Shown piece after piece: positions 7,817-15,127 of a stretch of DNA of 29,400 bases. The stretch covers positions 1 through 29,400 of the forward strand of contig CAZSGY010000015.1 in assembly GCA_964606975.1 (NCBI GenBank), read 5' to 3'. A program made the translations under genes and the position numbers. The stretch comes from UBA8517 sp964606975 (GTDB lineage: Bacteria; Patescibacteriota; Microgenomatia; UBA8517). The notes beneath the pieces are model-generated. The model was not told where the DNA came from and did no database searches. It saw nothing but the letters and a program-made list of their open reading frames with translations. How positions within the stretch are numbered: position 1 is the first letter of the stretch; every line of letters starts with the position of its first letter.

Positions 7817-8902
7817 ATGATCAATTCGATTAAACTCCAGGGCTTTAGGAATTTCAAATTAAAAAAATTTGAATTTTCTCCCGACACATCTTTAATTTTA
7901 GGACCCAATGCGTCCGGAAAGACAAATCTTCTTGAAAGTCTGTATTTTCTCTCGGCCGCTAAAAGTTTTAAGGCTAAGATCGAGGAGGAAGTAATTTCCT
8001 ACGAAAAAGATATTGCCAGAATCGAGGGTCAAATTTCAGATTCCAAATCGGAGGAAAACGACTTGGAAATAATAATAACCAGAGGACAAATTGATATCGG
8101 CGCAGTCAGACCCGAGAAAGCTCCCAGGAAAAAATTACTTTTAAACGGAATTCCTAAGAGGGGAATAGATTTTGCAGGAAATTTCCGGGTGGTTCTTTTT
8201 GGGCCCTGGGATATGGATTTGGTTACAGAGGCGCCCACCGTGCGCAGAAAGTTTTTGGATATGGTTTTGTCTCAGGTAAATAGGGAATACCGAAGATCAG
8301 TACTTTCGTACGAAAAAGGTTTGAGACAAAGGAACAGGGTTCTTTGGAATATAAGGGAAGGAAATGTTGGCCGGGATAGATTGCTTTTTTGGAATCAACT
8401 TTTAATAAAAAACGGGGATTACATAAGCGAATCCCGGCGCGAGTTTATTGAAAACACGAATAAAAATAATTTTTCCCCGAAAGATATTGACGACGCTGAC
8501 TCCTTTTCAAAACTTCAATTAGAATATGACCCTAGTGTCATTTCCGAAGGAAGACTTGAACAGTATAAAGATGAAGAAGTTGCTTCTGCTACAACTTTGG
8601 TCGGACCGCATAGAGACGATTTTATTTTTAAGAGAGATGGCAGGAGTCTGTCCAGTTTTGGCAGCCGGGGAGAGCAAAGAATGGGAGTCTTGTGGCTAAA
8701 AATGGCCGAGTTGGCTTTTGTTGAGCAAAAAACCGACGAGCGACCCACCCTTCTTTTGGACGACATCTTTTCTGAATTGGATGATAGTCACAGAGGAATT
8801 GTCGTGCAAATAGCCAACGGGCAGCAAACAATAATTACTGCTGTGGATGATAAATTTGCAAAGGACTTGAAAAAAGTTAATAAAATTGAGTTAATAAGAT
8901 AA
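7817..8902 (+). CDS. recF: DNA replication and repair protein RecF
   Basis: ABC-type SMC-like ATPase that loads RecA at single-strand gaps together with RecO and RecR. The Walker A GPNASGKT is at residues 29-36 in the RecF-specific N-terminus IKLQGFRNF...LILGPNASGKTNLLE. The ABC signature is in SFGSRGEQRMG, and the Walker B/D-loop in TLLLDDIFSELDDSHRG near residue 310. The length of 361 aa is standard. The start ATG follows a 40 bp gap with a weak GGAAGTGAG upstream. The usual dnaA-dnaN-recF-gyrB neighbourhood is absent, so the gene has been relocated to a mixed repair cluster here. Confidence 0.96.
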   Translation: MINSIKLQGFRNFKLKKFEFSPDTSLILGPNASGKTNLLESLYFLSAAKSFKAKIEEEVISYEKDIARIEGQISDSKSEENDLEIIITRGQIDIGAVRPEKAPRKKLLLNGIPKRGIDFAGNFRVVLFGPWDMDLVTEAPTVRRKFLDMVLSQVNREYRRSVLSYEKGLRQRNRVLWNIREGNVGRDRLLFWNQLLIKNGDYISESRREFIENTNKNNFSPKDIDDADSFSKLQLEYDPSVISEGRLEQYKDEEVASATTLVGPHRDDFIFKRDGRSLSSFGSRGEQRMGVLWLKMAELAFVEQKTDERPTLLLDDIFSELDDSHRGIVVQIANGQQTIITAVDDKFAKDLKKVNKIELIR

Positions 8903-8909
8903 TACTTAT

Positions 8910-9224
8910 ATGGAAGCACAGAACAAAGAAATTTTGGAAAAAACGCTTGAGCAAAAGAATTTTGAAGATAGGTTGTCAAGGGTGCCAAATGGTGCCAGGG
9001 AAAAATATTCGAGAATCTTATTAGACGAACAGTTGAGGCGGGCCAAGATAAATAACCACAGGCCGGTATCAATCCCTTTGGAGGAACGGGAGGATTATTT
9101 AGAATTAGCAAAATCTGACCGCAGTATTGATGAAATAAAGATGATTATTAAGATGGAAAGAGATTGGAAAGCCGCAACTTCAAAAAAAGGAAGACCTCCG
9201 ATTGGAGGTGCGCAGGATGACTAA
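8910..9224 (+). CDS. Conserved-looking hypothetical protein, charged helical
   Basis: I do not recognise this 104-residue protein. It is very hydrophilic, without membrane segments or cysteines, and predicted helical from its heptad-like charge pattern (MEAQNKEILEKTLEQKNF..., then LEEREDYLELAKSDRSIDEIKMIIKMERDW). It ends in a basic, Gly/Pro-rich tail (KKGRPPIGGAQDD). It follows recF by 7 bp on the same strand. A GATAAT box (8898-8903) ends 6 nt before the ATG, which would give it its own leaderless transcript starting inside the recF tail. Its stop overlaps the stop of the convergent membrane-protein gene by 4 bp. A nucleic-acid-binding accessory role is possible but unsupported. Confidence 0.72.
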   Translation: MEAQNKEILEKTLEQKNFEDRLSRVPNGAREKYSRILLDEQLRRAKINNHRPVSIPLEEREDYLELAKSDRSIDEIKMIIKMERDWKAATSKKGRPPIGGAQDD

Positions 9225-9487
9225 TTTTTGACCAACTTTGAGAGATTGTAAGTCACGACAACGGCCAGAACTGTCACCAATATGGCATAAATTAGTAGGG
9301 AAATAATTCCGGAGGCTCCTCCCAGCATGGGTTTAATATACTGGGCTACAATTTCTTGTATAAGATTGTTCCAGGCCAAAGCTGCTACCAGTCCAAACCC
9401 GCTTGCAGCCAATGTAAGCATTTGTTTCAGAACTTCGCGCTTAACATCGGAAACGTTTTTTCTTATCTTGTGAACTGCTTTTGGCAT
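9221..9487 (-). CDS. Small membrane protein, DUF5654-like
   Basis: An 88-residue protein with a basic N-terminus (MPKAVHKIRKNVSDVKREVLK) and two predicted membrane helices, one around FGLVAALAWNNLIQEIV (about 32-48) and one around GIISLLIYAILVTVLAVVV. The FGLVAALAWN...IQ motif resembles the DUF5654 family found in archaea and CPR bacteria; function unknown. It converges on the previous gene with overlapping stops and diverges from the dehydratase gene with only 21 bp between the two start codons. A minus-strand TACAAT box (9504 to 9499) lies 11 nt before its ATG, overlapping the other gene's -10. Confidence 0.75.
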   Translation of the reverse strand: MPKAVHKIRKNVSDVKREVLKQMLTLAASGFGLVAALAWNNLIQEIVAQYIKPMLGGASGIISLLIYAILVTVLAVVVTYNLSKLVKN

Positions 9488-9508
9488 ATACTAATATGAT
9501 TGTAAGCC
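9488..9508. promoter_or_regulatory. 21-bp divergent intergenic region with interlocked -10 boxes
   Basis: The whole spacer between two divergent start codons. TATGAT on the plus strand (9495-9500) is 8 nt before the ATG at 9509. TACAAT on the minus strand (9504 to 9499) is 11 nt before the ATG at 9487. The two hexamers overlap, so both polymerases cannot bind at once, and any -35 elements must lie in the opposite gene's coding sequence. Confidence 0.45.
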
Positions 9509-10318
9509 ATGCAAGTTTTTGATTCAACAAATTTAAAAGAAGTAAAATTGCCTTCGGGTAATTCGTCAAAAGGAGAGAACGGCCAGGTTACAATTGTCGG
9601 CGGTTCCCACCTATTCCACGGGGCGCCTCTTCTGGCATTAACTACGGCCTCCAGACTTGTTGATATGGTGTATTTTACCTCGCCTGAGCCGGCAATCGGG
9701 GAAGTAGCTGAGAAACTAAAATCAAATTTATTTTCATTTATATGGATACCTTGGGAAGAAAGGGAAGAGTATATTGAAAAATCAGACGCCGTACTGATCG
9801 GTCCGGGAATGATGCGTTATAAAAAACAAATAGGCGATGCGGGAGGGGAAGAAACCAGAGAAATTACCAGAGACCTGCTTTTAAAATTTCCCAAGAAAAA
9901 GTGGGTAATAGATGCGGGGAGTTTGCAAGTGCTTGAAGCAAGCTGGATTCCGGAAGGTTCCATACTAACTCCCAACCAAAAGGAGTACGACAGACTTTTT
10001 GCGGGTAAAGAGGAATCGTTGGTTGCCCAAAGGTATAAATGTGTTTTGGTTCGTAAATTACCGGTTACCAGAGTCTGTTCCGCTTCAAAGTGCGTGGAAG
10101 TCAGAGGCGGAAACGCAGGACTTACCAAAGGGGGAACGGGGGATGTCCAGGCCGGCATAGCGGTCGGTTTGTTGGCAAAAAACGATGCTTTTCTGGCGGG
10201 GGCAGCCTCATCTTTCCTGGTCAAAAAAGCGGCAGGTAATCTATTTGGCAAATCGGGAACTTATTATAATGCCGACGATCTGGCTAACGAAGTCGGAAGG
10301 GTGTTTTCCAAAATATAA
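9509..10318 (+). CDS. NAD(P)H-hydrate dehydratase-like protein (YjeF C-terminal / ribokinase-like fold)
   Basis: Resembles the ADP/ATP-dependent NAD(P)HX dehydratase that repairs hydrated nicotinamide cofactors. Family landmarks: VTIVGGSHLFHGAPLLALTTASR near residues 27-49, the acidic VLIGPGM segment, WVIDAGSLQVLE, ILTPNQKEYDRLF, and the nucleotide/Mg loop GGTGDVQAGIAVGLLA, where most family members have GSGDVLAG. The N-terminal epimerase (AIBP) domain is absent, leaving 269 aa. The variant loop and short length leave room for another small-molecule kinase of the fold. It starts on a 21-bp divergent spacer with a TATGAT box 8 nt before the ATG and no Shine-Dalgarno. Confidence 0.83.
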   Translation: MQVFDSTNLKEVKLPSGNSSKGENGQVTIVGGSHLFHGAPLLALTTASRLVDMVYFTSPEPAIGEVAEKLKSNLFSFIWIPWEEREEYIEKSDAVLIGPGMMRYKKQIGDAGGEETREITRDLLLKFPKKKWVIDAGSLQVLEASWIPEGSILTPNQKEYDRLFAGKEESLVAQRYKCVLVRKLPVTRVCSASKCVEVRGGNAGLTKGGTGDVQAGIAVGLLAKNDAFLAGAASSFLVKKAAGNLFGKSGTYYNADDLANEVGRVFSKI

Positions 10319-10366
10319 TTCCTATTGTTTTTTCCGCATTTTTTGCGTTAATATAAAGCTAATTCC

Positions 10367-11431
10367 ATGTATTCTCCAAAATATATTATTAGTAATAGAA
10401 TTTTGAAAAATATTGGTTCAATTGAGGCCAGTCGGGAGGTTGTTTTAAACGCCCCGCTCGTACCCTCGTTTGCCAAACAGTTCCAATCCGATGCCATCGT
10501 GCGTACAATCCACCACGGCACACACATTGAGGGTAATGACCTCACTCTTTATCAAACAAAGAAGATTCTTGAAGGAGCTGAAGTATACGGAAGGGCGCGC
10601 GATATCCAGGAAGTAATTAATTACAGAAATGTAATGCAGCTACTGGATGAGTTATCGGTTAAAAGAGGCGGCTACGAGCCGGAAATGCTCAAAGATATCC
10701 ATAGAGTCACAGTGGACAGAATAATTGTTCCTGAAAAAATCGGGGTGTTTAGGTCGACCGAAGTGGTCATTAAAGAAGAGGGAACAGGCAAAGTCATTTT
10801 TCAGCCGCCCCCTTCACACGAAGTCCCGTTTCTTCTTGATGAATTTTTTGAATGGTTAAACGATACGGGGGCAAAGGATATCCACCCCATACTCAGATCC
10901 GGAATTGCGCATTATATCCTGGTAGCAATACATCCCTTCGTTGAAGGAAATGGCAGGACAGTAAGGGCTTTCTCCACACTTATTTTAATGAGAGAAGGCT
11001 ATGACACAAAGAAGTTTTTTGCTTTGGAAGAGCACTTCGATGAAGACCCTGCTACCTATTATGAATCCCTAAGCATGGTTGACAGACAATCACCAAATCT
11101 TGGTAACCGTGATATCACGCCCTGGTTGGAGTACTTTACGGGTGTTGTTGCCACCGAATTTGAAAAAATAAAGGATAAAGTCAGGAAACTGTCGGTTGAT
11201 TCAAGACTTAAAGTAAAATTTGGGGAACAGGTGGCTCTGACCGAAAGGCAGATGAGACTGATTGAATATATTTCCGATCAGGGATCAGGCGGAATGGCAG
11301 AACTTAAGAAAGTGTTATCAATGGTTTCCGAGGATACGATCTTAAGAGAGCTAAAAGACCTTTTAAGTAAGGGAATTCTTAAAAAGCAAGGTAGCACTAA
11401 AGCCAGTAAATACGTGATTGCCAGTAAGTAA
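10367..11431 (+). CDS. Fic-domain protein with C-terminal winged helix
   Basis: Fic enzymes transfer AMP or related groups to hydroxyl side chains. The full active-site motif HPFVEGNGRTVR is at residues 189-200 (His189 catalytic base). An upstream THIEGN (52-57) supplies the inhibitory Glu55; the usual Ser/Thr four residues before the Glu is replaced by Gly, with Thr one residue later. A FRSTEVVI...FQPPP segment forms the family's substrate-binding hairpin region. Residues about 285-350 (LTERQMRLIEYI...LRELKDLLSKGILKKQG) form a winged helix, as in class II Fic proteins of 350-370 aa. No antitoxin gene is adjacent, consistent with the in-built inhibitory helix. A TATAAA box (10352-10357) ends 9 nt before the ATG. 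Confidence 0.92.
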   Translation: MYSPKYIISNRILKNIGSIEASREVVLNAPLVPSFAKQFQSDAIVRTIHHGTHIEGNDLTLYQTKKILEGAEVYGRARDIQEVINYRNVMQLLDELSVKRGGYEPEMLKDIHRVTVDRIIVPEKIGVFRSTEVVIKEEGTGKVIFQPPPSHEVPFLLDEFFEWLNDTGAKDIHPILRSGIAHYILVAIHPFVEGNGRTVRAFSTLILMREGYDTKKFFALEEHFDEDPATYYESLSMVDRQSPNLGNRDITPWLEYFTGVVATEFEKIKDKVRKLSVDSRLKVKFGEQVALTERQMRLIEYISDQGSGGMAELKKVLSMVSEDTILRELKDLLSKGILKKQGSTKASKYVIASK

Positions 11432-11446
11432 TCAAAAAAACAAAAA

Positions 11447-11656
11447 ATGCAGGCAAACGATCCGCAAGTCTTGTATATGATTTTGGTAGTCCCGACTTTG
11501 TTCGGACTGACGTTGGTCGGTGAGGGTGTTAATAAGCTGGTTCATGAGGAAAATGGCGGAATTATTTCAATAATCTTCGGATTTCTGTTTATCGGACTGG
11601 TAATTTTTGCTTATATTTTCTTCTCCGGTTTTTTGGTAACAAATGTCGGTGTATAG
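11447..11656 (+). CDS. Small two-helix membrane protein, unknown function
   Basis: A 69-residue protein with two hydrophobic stretches, about residues 7-26 (LYMILVVPTLFGLTLVGEGV) and 38-64 (GIISIIFGFLFIGLVIFAYIFFSGFLV), joined by a short polar loop (NKLVHEENG). I do not recognise the family. It begins 15 bp after the Fic stop without a Shine-Dalgarno and ends 19 bp before the ligase. The ligase -10 box (TATAAT 11659-11664) starts just after its stop. Coding status is supported by tight same-strand packing and a clean membrane topology rather than by homology. Confidence 0.6.
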   Translation: MQANDPQVLYMILVVPTLFGLTLVGEGVNKLVHEENGGIISIIFGFLFIGLVIFAYIFFSGFLVTNVGV

Positions 11657-11658
11657 GG

Positions 11659-11664
11659 TATAAT
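11659..11664 (+). promoter_or_regulatory. -10 box TATAAT of the DNA ligase gene
   Basis: A consensus TATAAT ends 11 nt before the ligase ATG at 11676, predicting a 5' leader of about 5 nt. No Shine-Dalgarno is present. Confidence 0.5.
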
Positions 11665-11675
11665 CATAAGTTAAT

Positions 11676-13376
11676 ATGAGGCTTACGCGCTTTGCGGAGT
11701 TTTTGGAAAAACTTGAAAAAACATCGAGCAGAATTGAAATAACCAAAATCCTGACAAATCTTCTTAATGAGTCGGATCAATCGGAAATAGACAAAGTTGT
11801 TTATTTATCGCTTGGTATGCTGGCACCAAATTATCAAGGAACCATCCTGAATTTGGCCGAGAAAATGATGCTTAGAACTCTTGCCTATGCCTACCAAAAA
11901 GATTTGACTGAAGTTACGTCACTTTATAAAAAAGAAGGAGATGTCGGATTGGTTGCACAAGAGTTGGGAGAAAGGTTGAAGGTAAAAGACAAAAACCTGA
12001 CTGTCACAGACGTTTATGAAAAACTTTTGGCAATAGCCGAAGATGGTGGCGGGGGCAGCCAGGAAAGAAAGGTTGGGAAAATGGCAAAACTTATTGGGGA
12101 AATAGATCCTCTTTCGGCCAGATTTATCACAAGAATCCCCGTAGGGAAGTTGCGGCTAGGTTTTTCCGAAAAAACCGTGATTGCTGCTCTTGCTGCACAG
12201 GACCCGAAGCTTGAGAAAGAAATAGAGGCTGCTTACAACATACGGCCGGACATTGGATATATTGCGGGCTTAGTCAAAGAAAATAAGCTCGATACTGTGG
12301 AACCGGAAATCGGTGTTCCGGTAGCACCGATGCTGGCCCAAAGACTTAATAGTACATCTGAGATGGTTAAGAAAATGGGGGAAGTGTCAGTGGAGCCGAA
12401 GTTTGACGGTCTTAGAATTTTTATACATTACCGGAGAAAAGACAATTTAATTAAGATTTTCACCCGAAATATGAATTCGATCGATATTGATACGTTTCCG
12501 GAACTTAAAGAGGTCGGCAAATTTATCCATGCGGATGAAGCGATCCTGGATTCGGAGGCAATAGGTGTGGACCCCAAACGGGAAATGTTTTTGGATTTTC
12601 AAAAGACCATCCAAAGAAGAAGAAAACATGATATAGGCAAGACCGCTTCTGAAATTCCTCTGCAATTTCAGATTTTTGATTTAATTTACATTAACGGCAA
12701 AAGTTTAATAAATGAACCGTACCTTAAGAGGCGGGAGATTTTAGAGAAAACAGTTCAAAACGGCGGGCTTCTAAGGATCGATGAAAATGTAATTACGGAC
12801 AACCCCGATGTAATAAAGGATCTGCACCAAAAATATTTGAAAATGGGTCTTGAAGGAGTGGTTGTAAAAAGAGCAAACGGGACATATGTTTCGGGACGGA
12901 CAGGATGGAATTGGGTAAAAATGAAGGAGGTTGAGGGTACGCGCGGCAAGCTTTCTGACACAATTGATTGTGTGGTAATGGGGTTCTCTTCAGGAAAAGG
13001 GAAGAGGGTGGGTTTTGGAGTGGGGCAATTTCTAGCAGGGATATCGGAAGGTGACGTTTTTAAAACGGTAACAAAAGTGGGAACCGGGCTTAGCGATAAA
13101 CAGTTTAAGGAGTTGAATAAAAGACTTGCAGAGATTAAGGTTAAGGAAAAGCCAAAAGATTACGAGGTTAATAAGGACTTATTTCCTGATTTTTGGGTGC
13201 TTCCCAAAGTGGTGGTTGAGCTCGCGGCTGATGAAATCACAGTAAGCCCCAAGCATACCGCCGGTCTGGCTTTAAGGTTTCCGAGGCTTATCAAATTCAG
13301 GGATGACAAAAGGGTGGATCAGATTACCACACTTGACGAGCTCCGTAGTTTACTCAAGCTGCAAAAAACTTCCTAG
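11676..13376 (+). CDS. ATP-dependent DNA ligase (archaeal LigB type)
   Basis: Seals nicks via a lysine-adenylate. It has the three-domain layout of archaeal/eukaryotic DNA ligase I: an N-terminal DNA-binding domain (about 1-215, with SARFITRIPVGKLRLGFSE), an adenylation domain with motif I EPKFDGLR (Lys242), motif III in LDSEAIG, motif IV EGVVVKR and motif V WVKMK, then an OB-fold with the C-terminal motif ALRFPRLIKFRDDK. The 566 aa length fits the archaeal family rather than the short bacterial LigC/LigD types. Most bacteria replicate with NAD-dependent LigA. Whether this one replaces or supplements it here cannot be seen. It is probably transcribed from the TATAAT just upstream. Confidence 0.95.
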   Translation: MRLTRFAEFLEKLEKTSSRIEITKILTNLLNESDQSEIDKVVYLSLGMLAPNYQGTILNLAEKMMLRTLAYAYQKDLTEVTSLYKKEGDVGLVAQELGERLKVKDKNLTVTDVYEKLLAIAEDGGGGSQERKVGKMAKLIGEIDPLSARFITRIPVGKLRLGFSEKTVIAALAAQDPKLEKEIEAAYNIRPDIGYIAGLVKENKLDTVEPEIGVPVAPMLAQRLNSTSEMVKKMGEVSVEPKFDGLRIFIHYRRKDNLIKIFTRNMNSIDIDTFPELKEVGKFIHADEAILDSEAIGVDPKREMFLDFQKTIQRRRKHDIGKTASEIPLQFQIFDLIYINGKSLINEPYLKRREILEKTVQNGGLLRIDENVITDNPDVIKDLHQKYLKMGLEGVVVKRANGTYVSGRTGWNWVKMKEVEGTRGKLSDTIDCVVMGFSSGKGKRVGFGVGQFLAGISEGDVFKTVTKVGTGLSDKQFKELNKRLAEIKVKEKPKDYEVNKDLFPDFWVLPKVVVELAADEITVSPKHTAGLALRFPRLIKFRDDKRVDQITTLDELRSLLKLQKTS

Positions 13377-13414
13377 TTGCCAGGTGTGTGTATTTGTGGA
13401 AAGATAAGATAGTG

Positions 13415-13426
13415 AAGGGGGGTGAT
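13415..13426 (+). promoter_or_regulatory. Very strong Shine-Dalgarno (AAGGGGGGTGAT)
   Basis: It differs at one base from the perfect anti-SD complement AAGGAGGTGAT and sits a few bases before two tandem ATGs (13429, 13432). It is striking because most genes in this window have no Shine-Dalgarno. Confidence 0.75.
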
Positions 13427-13428
13427 AA

Positions 13429-13761
13429 ATGATGGCAGGAAAAGAATCTGAAATGAAAAAAGAAGTAGCAGGAGCACTTTCTTATGTTTTAGGTCCGATT
13501 ACAGGCATATTCTTTTTAGTTACCAGTAAAGATCCTTTTGTTAGGTTCCATGCCATGCAATCCACGGTTGTCTTTGTCGCTATCTTTGTCCTTCAGTGGG
13601 TGTTTGGCATAACAATAATTCTTTTTCCTTTGTCAGCGCTTATAGGTATGGTGGGTTTTGTTCTGTGGCTAATTTTGATTTACAAAGCCTGGCAGGGAGA
13701 CATGTGGGAAGTTCCCTTTTTGGGAAAGATTTCCAAGGACTTGCTTAAGAAAGTAAAATAA
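13429..13761 (+). CDS. DUF4870 / Tic20-like membrane protein
   Basis: A 110-residue integral membrane protein of the DUF4870 family, function unknown. A charged N-terminus (about 12 residues) is followed by KEVAGALSYVLGPITGIFFLV, the diagnostic loop DPFVRFHAMQS (about residues 40-50), two further helices (VVFVAIFVLQWVFGITIILF and ALIGMVGFVLWLILIYKAWQG), and a Pro-Phe-Leu-Gly tail. Two ATGs in tandem both fit; a very strong Shine-Dalgarno (13415-13426) is optimally spaced for either. A noncoding leader of about 50 bp separates it from the ligase. The next gene follows within 3 bp, so they are probably one transcript. Confidence 0.88.
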   Translation: MMAGKESEMKKEVAGALSYVLGPITGIFFLVTSKDPFVRFHAMQSTVVFVAIFVLQWVFGITIILFPLSALIGMVGFVLWLILIYKAWQGDMWEVPFLGKISKDLLKKVK

Positions 13762-13764
13762 GGT

Positions 13765-14352
13765 GTGTCTGAAGTATTTCAAGACAGGACCCAAGCAGGC
13801 AAGAACCTTGCATTGCGCTTATCTTCTCGAAAAAAGGATAAAAATCTCGCAGTAGTGGCAATTCCCCGGGGAGGTGTTGTTGTTGCTTACGAGATATCCA
13901 ATTCCTTGCATCTTCCTCTTTTACCTCTGGTTGTTAAAAAAATTCCAACACCAGGAGTGCCCGAACTTGCCTCAGGTGCCATGGCTCCTGAAGGACTTTT
14001 TTTGGGAGAAAAAAGCAAATCAGTAGAAAGATTGATTAACAAACGAATTAAAAGATATGGCGGATTGCCTGACTTTCGAAATAAAAATATTATCCTGGTC
14101 GATGACGGAATAGCCACAGGAGCGACTATTGAAACTGCCATTAGTTATCTAAAGGAAAAAAACGCGGGTGAAATTACTGTAGCCGTACCTGTTGTCTCCA
14201 AATTTGAATTTAGAAAAATTAAAAAACTCGTAAGTAACGTGGTTGCTTTAAAAATTCCGGAAACTTTTGATGCTATAGGAGAATTTTATCGTGATTTTTC
14301 TCAGGTGAGTGATGCGAAAGTGATACAATTGCTAGAAAGAAGTTTACTATGA
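13765..14352 (+). CDS. Predicted phosphoribosyltransferase (type I PRTase fold, COG1926-like)
   Basis: PRPP-dependent transferase fold of unknown substrate. The N-terminus FQDRTQAGKNLALRLS and the following AIPRGGVVVAYEIS are hallmarks of the COG1926 group. The PRPP-binding motif ILVDDGIATGATIETA lies around residues 111-126. A flexible hood segment contains PELASGAMAPEG. The length of 195 aa is close to the family norm of about 210. The start is GTG at 13765, 3 bp after the DUF4870 stop; no ATG is available near the conserved N-terminus. The stop overlaps the pth start (ATGA at 14349-14352), so the two are translationally coupled. Confidence 0.85.
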   Translation: MSEVFQDRTQAGKNLALRLSSRKKDKNLAVVAIPRGGVVVAYEISNSLHLPLLPLVVKKIPTPGVPELASGAMAPEGLFLGEKSKSVERLINKRIKRYGGLPDFRNKNIILVDDGIATGATIETAISYLKEKNAGEITVAVPVVSKFEFRKIKKLVSNVVALKIPETFDAIGEFYRDFSQVSDAKVIQLLERSLL

Positions 14353-14816
14353 AATTAATAATTGGGATTGGAAATCCGGGGATTGATTATAAGGATACCC
14401 GTCATAATGTGGGGCATATGCTTATTGATCAGCTTTTGAAGGAAAAACTTAAGGGTGCGTTTGCCAGAAAAACCGACGTTTTTATGAATCAGTCCGGCGA
14501 ATTTGTCAAAAAGATGGTTACCGGCCACAAACTGCCGATTACTGATCTTTATATTGTTCATGATGATTTGGATATTCTTTTAGGGGAGTACAAAATCCAA
14601 TTTGGCAGGGGTCCGAAAGACCATAACGGTCTCAGATCAATTGATGACAGTTTGGGAACCGATGAATATTGGCATGTAAGAATCGGAGTGGATAATAGGC
14701 CGACAGACAACCGTCCGATGGGAGAGGAGTATGTGTTACAAAATTTTTCCGACGAAGAAAAAGTAATAATCGATAGAACTATTAAGGAAGCATGCAAAAA
14801 ATTGGCGACACTTTAA
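14349..14816 (+). CDS. pth: Peptidyl-tRNA hydrolase, unusually short
   Basis: Releases tRNA from peptidyl-tRNA dropped by stalled ribosomes. Active-site residues are all present: Asn in GIGNPG (residue 9), His in DTRHNVGH (about 19), Asn in the FMNQSG motif, Asp in HDDLD, and Asn in DHNGL. At 155 aa it is about 40 residues shorter than the E. coli enzyme. Roughly 20 residues are missing between the His helix and FMN, where E. coli has a beta hairpin, and the C-terminal helix is shortened. It is coupled to the upstream PRTase by an ATGA overlap and overlaps the next gene by 25 bp. It is probably a functional reduced form rather than a pseudogene, since every catalytic residue survives. Confidence 0.92.
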   Translation: MKLIIGIGNPGIDYKDTRHNVGHMLIDQLLKEKLKGAFARKTDVFMNQSGEFVKKMVTGHKLPITDLYIVHDDLDILLGEYKIQFGRGPKDHNGLRSIDDSLGTDEYWHVRIGVDNRPTDNRPMGEEYVLQNFSDEEKVIIDRTIKEACKKLATL

Positions 14817-15076
14817 AAAAATACAAGATTGAAGACAGAGACAAATTTGTCAGCCGTGAATTCCAGAAATACGCTTATGACCTTGCGGTTGAGCTGGACG
14901 ATTTAGCCCATAAATCGCTTTATATGAAGCTTGCTAAAGAAACCCCCAGGATTTTATTGGAAAAAGCCAGAAGCTTTGTTAAAGATGCCGCAAATGCCAA
15001 TTCTAAAGGACGCCTGTTCATGTGGAAACTTTCTCAGCTAAAGGCCGAGGCGAAAAAAAAACAGGGAAAACCATAA
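14792..15076 (+). CDS. Hypothetical basic helical protein
   Basis: A 94-residue, lysine-rich, probably all-helical protein that I do not recognise. Features: an N-terminal DTLKKYKIEDRDKFVSREFQKYAYDLAVELDD, a middle HKSLYMKLAKETPRILLEKARSFVKDA and a C-terminal SKGRLFMWKLSQLKAEAKKKQGKP. It has no cysteine, no membrane segment and no signal peptide. It overlaps the end of pth by 25 bp in another frame, an overlap typical of coupled genes in compact genomes. The pattern RxFVKDAxxxxxKGRLFMWKL looks conserved rather than random. The strong positive charge would suit RNA or ribosome binding, which is speculation. Confidence 0.7.
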   Translation: MQKIGDTLKKYKIEDRDKFVSREFQKYAYDLAVELDDLAHKSLYMKLAKETPRILLEKARSFVKDAANANSKGRLFMWKLSQLKAEAKKKQGKP

Positions 15077-15114
15077 AAACAAAATAAACTTCAAAAAATC
15101 TTGCCTGCTTGAGG

Positions 15115-15120
15115 TAAAAT
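15115..15120 (+). promoter_or_regulatory. -10 box TAAAAT of the CvpA-CAP gene
   Basis: TAAAAT ends 7 nt before the ATG at 15128, predicting transcription to begin at the start codon or within one base of it. No Shine-Dalgarno is present. Confidence 0.45.
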
Positions 15121-15127
15121 TAATATT

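Noticed and set aside
9817..10251. 144-aa minus-strand ORF inside the dehydratase gene
   Set aside because: It is fully contained in a recognisable protein on the other strand, with no promoter or ribosome site of its own, and its residues look like reverse-complement bias.
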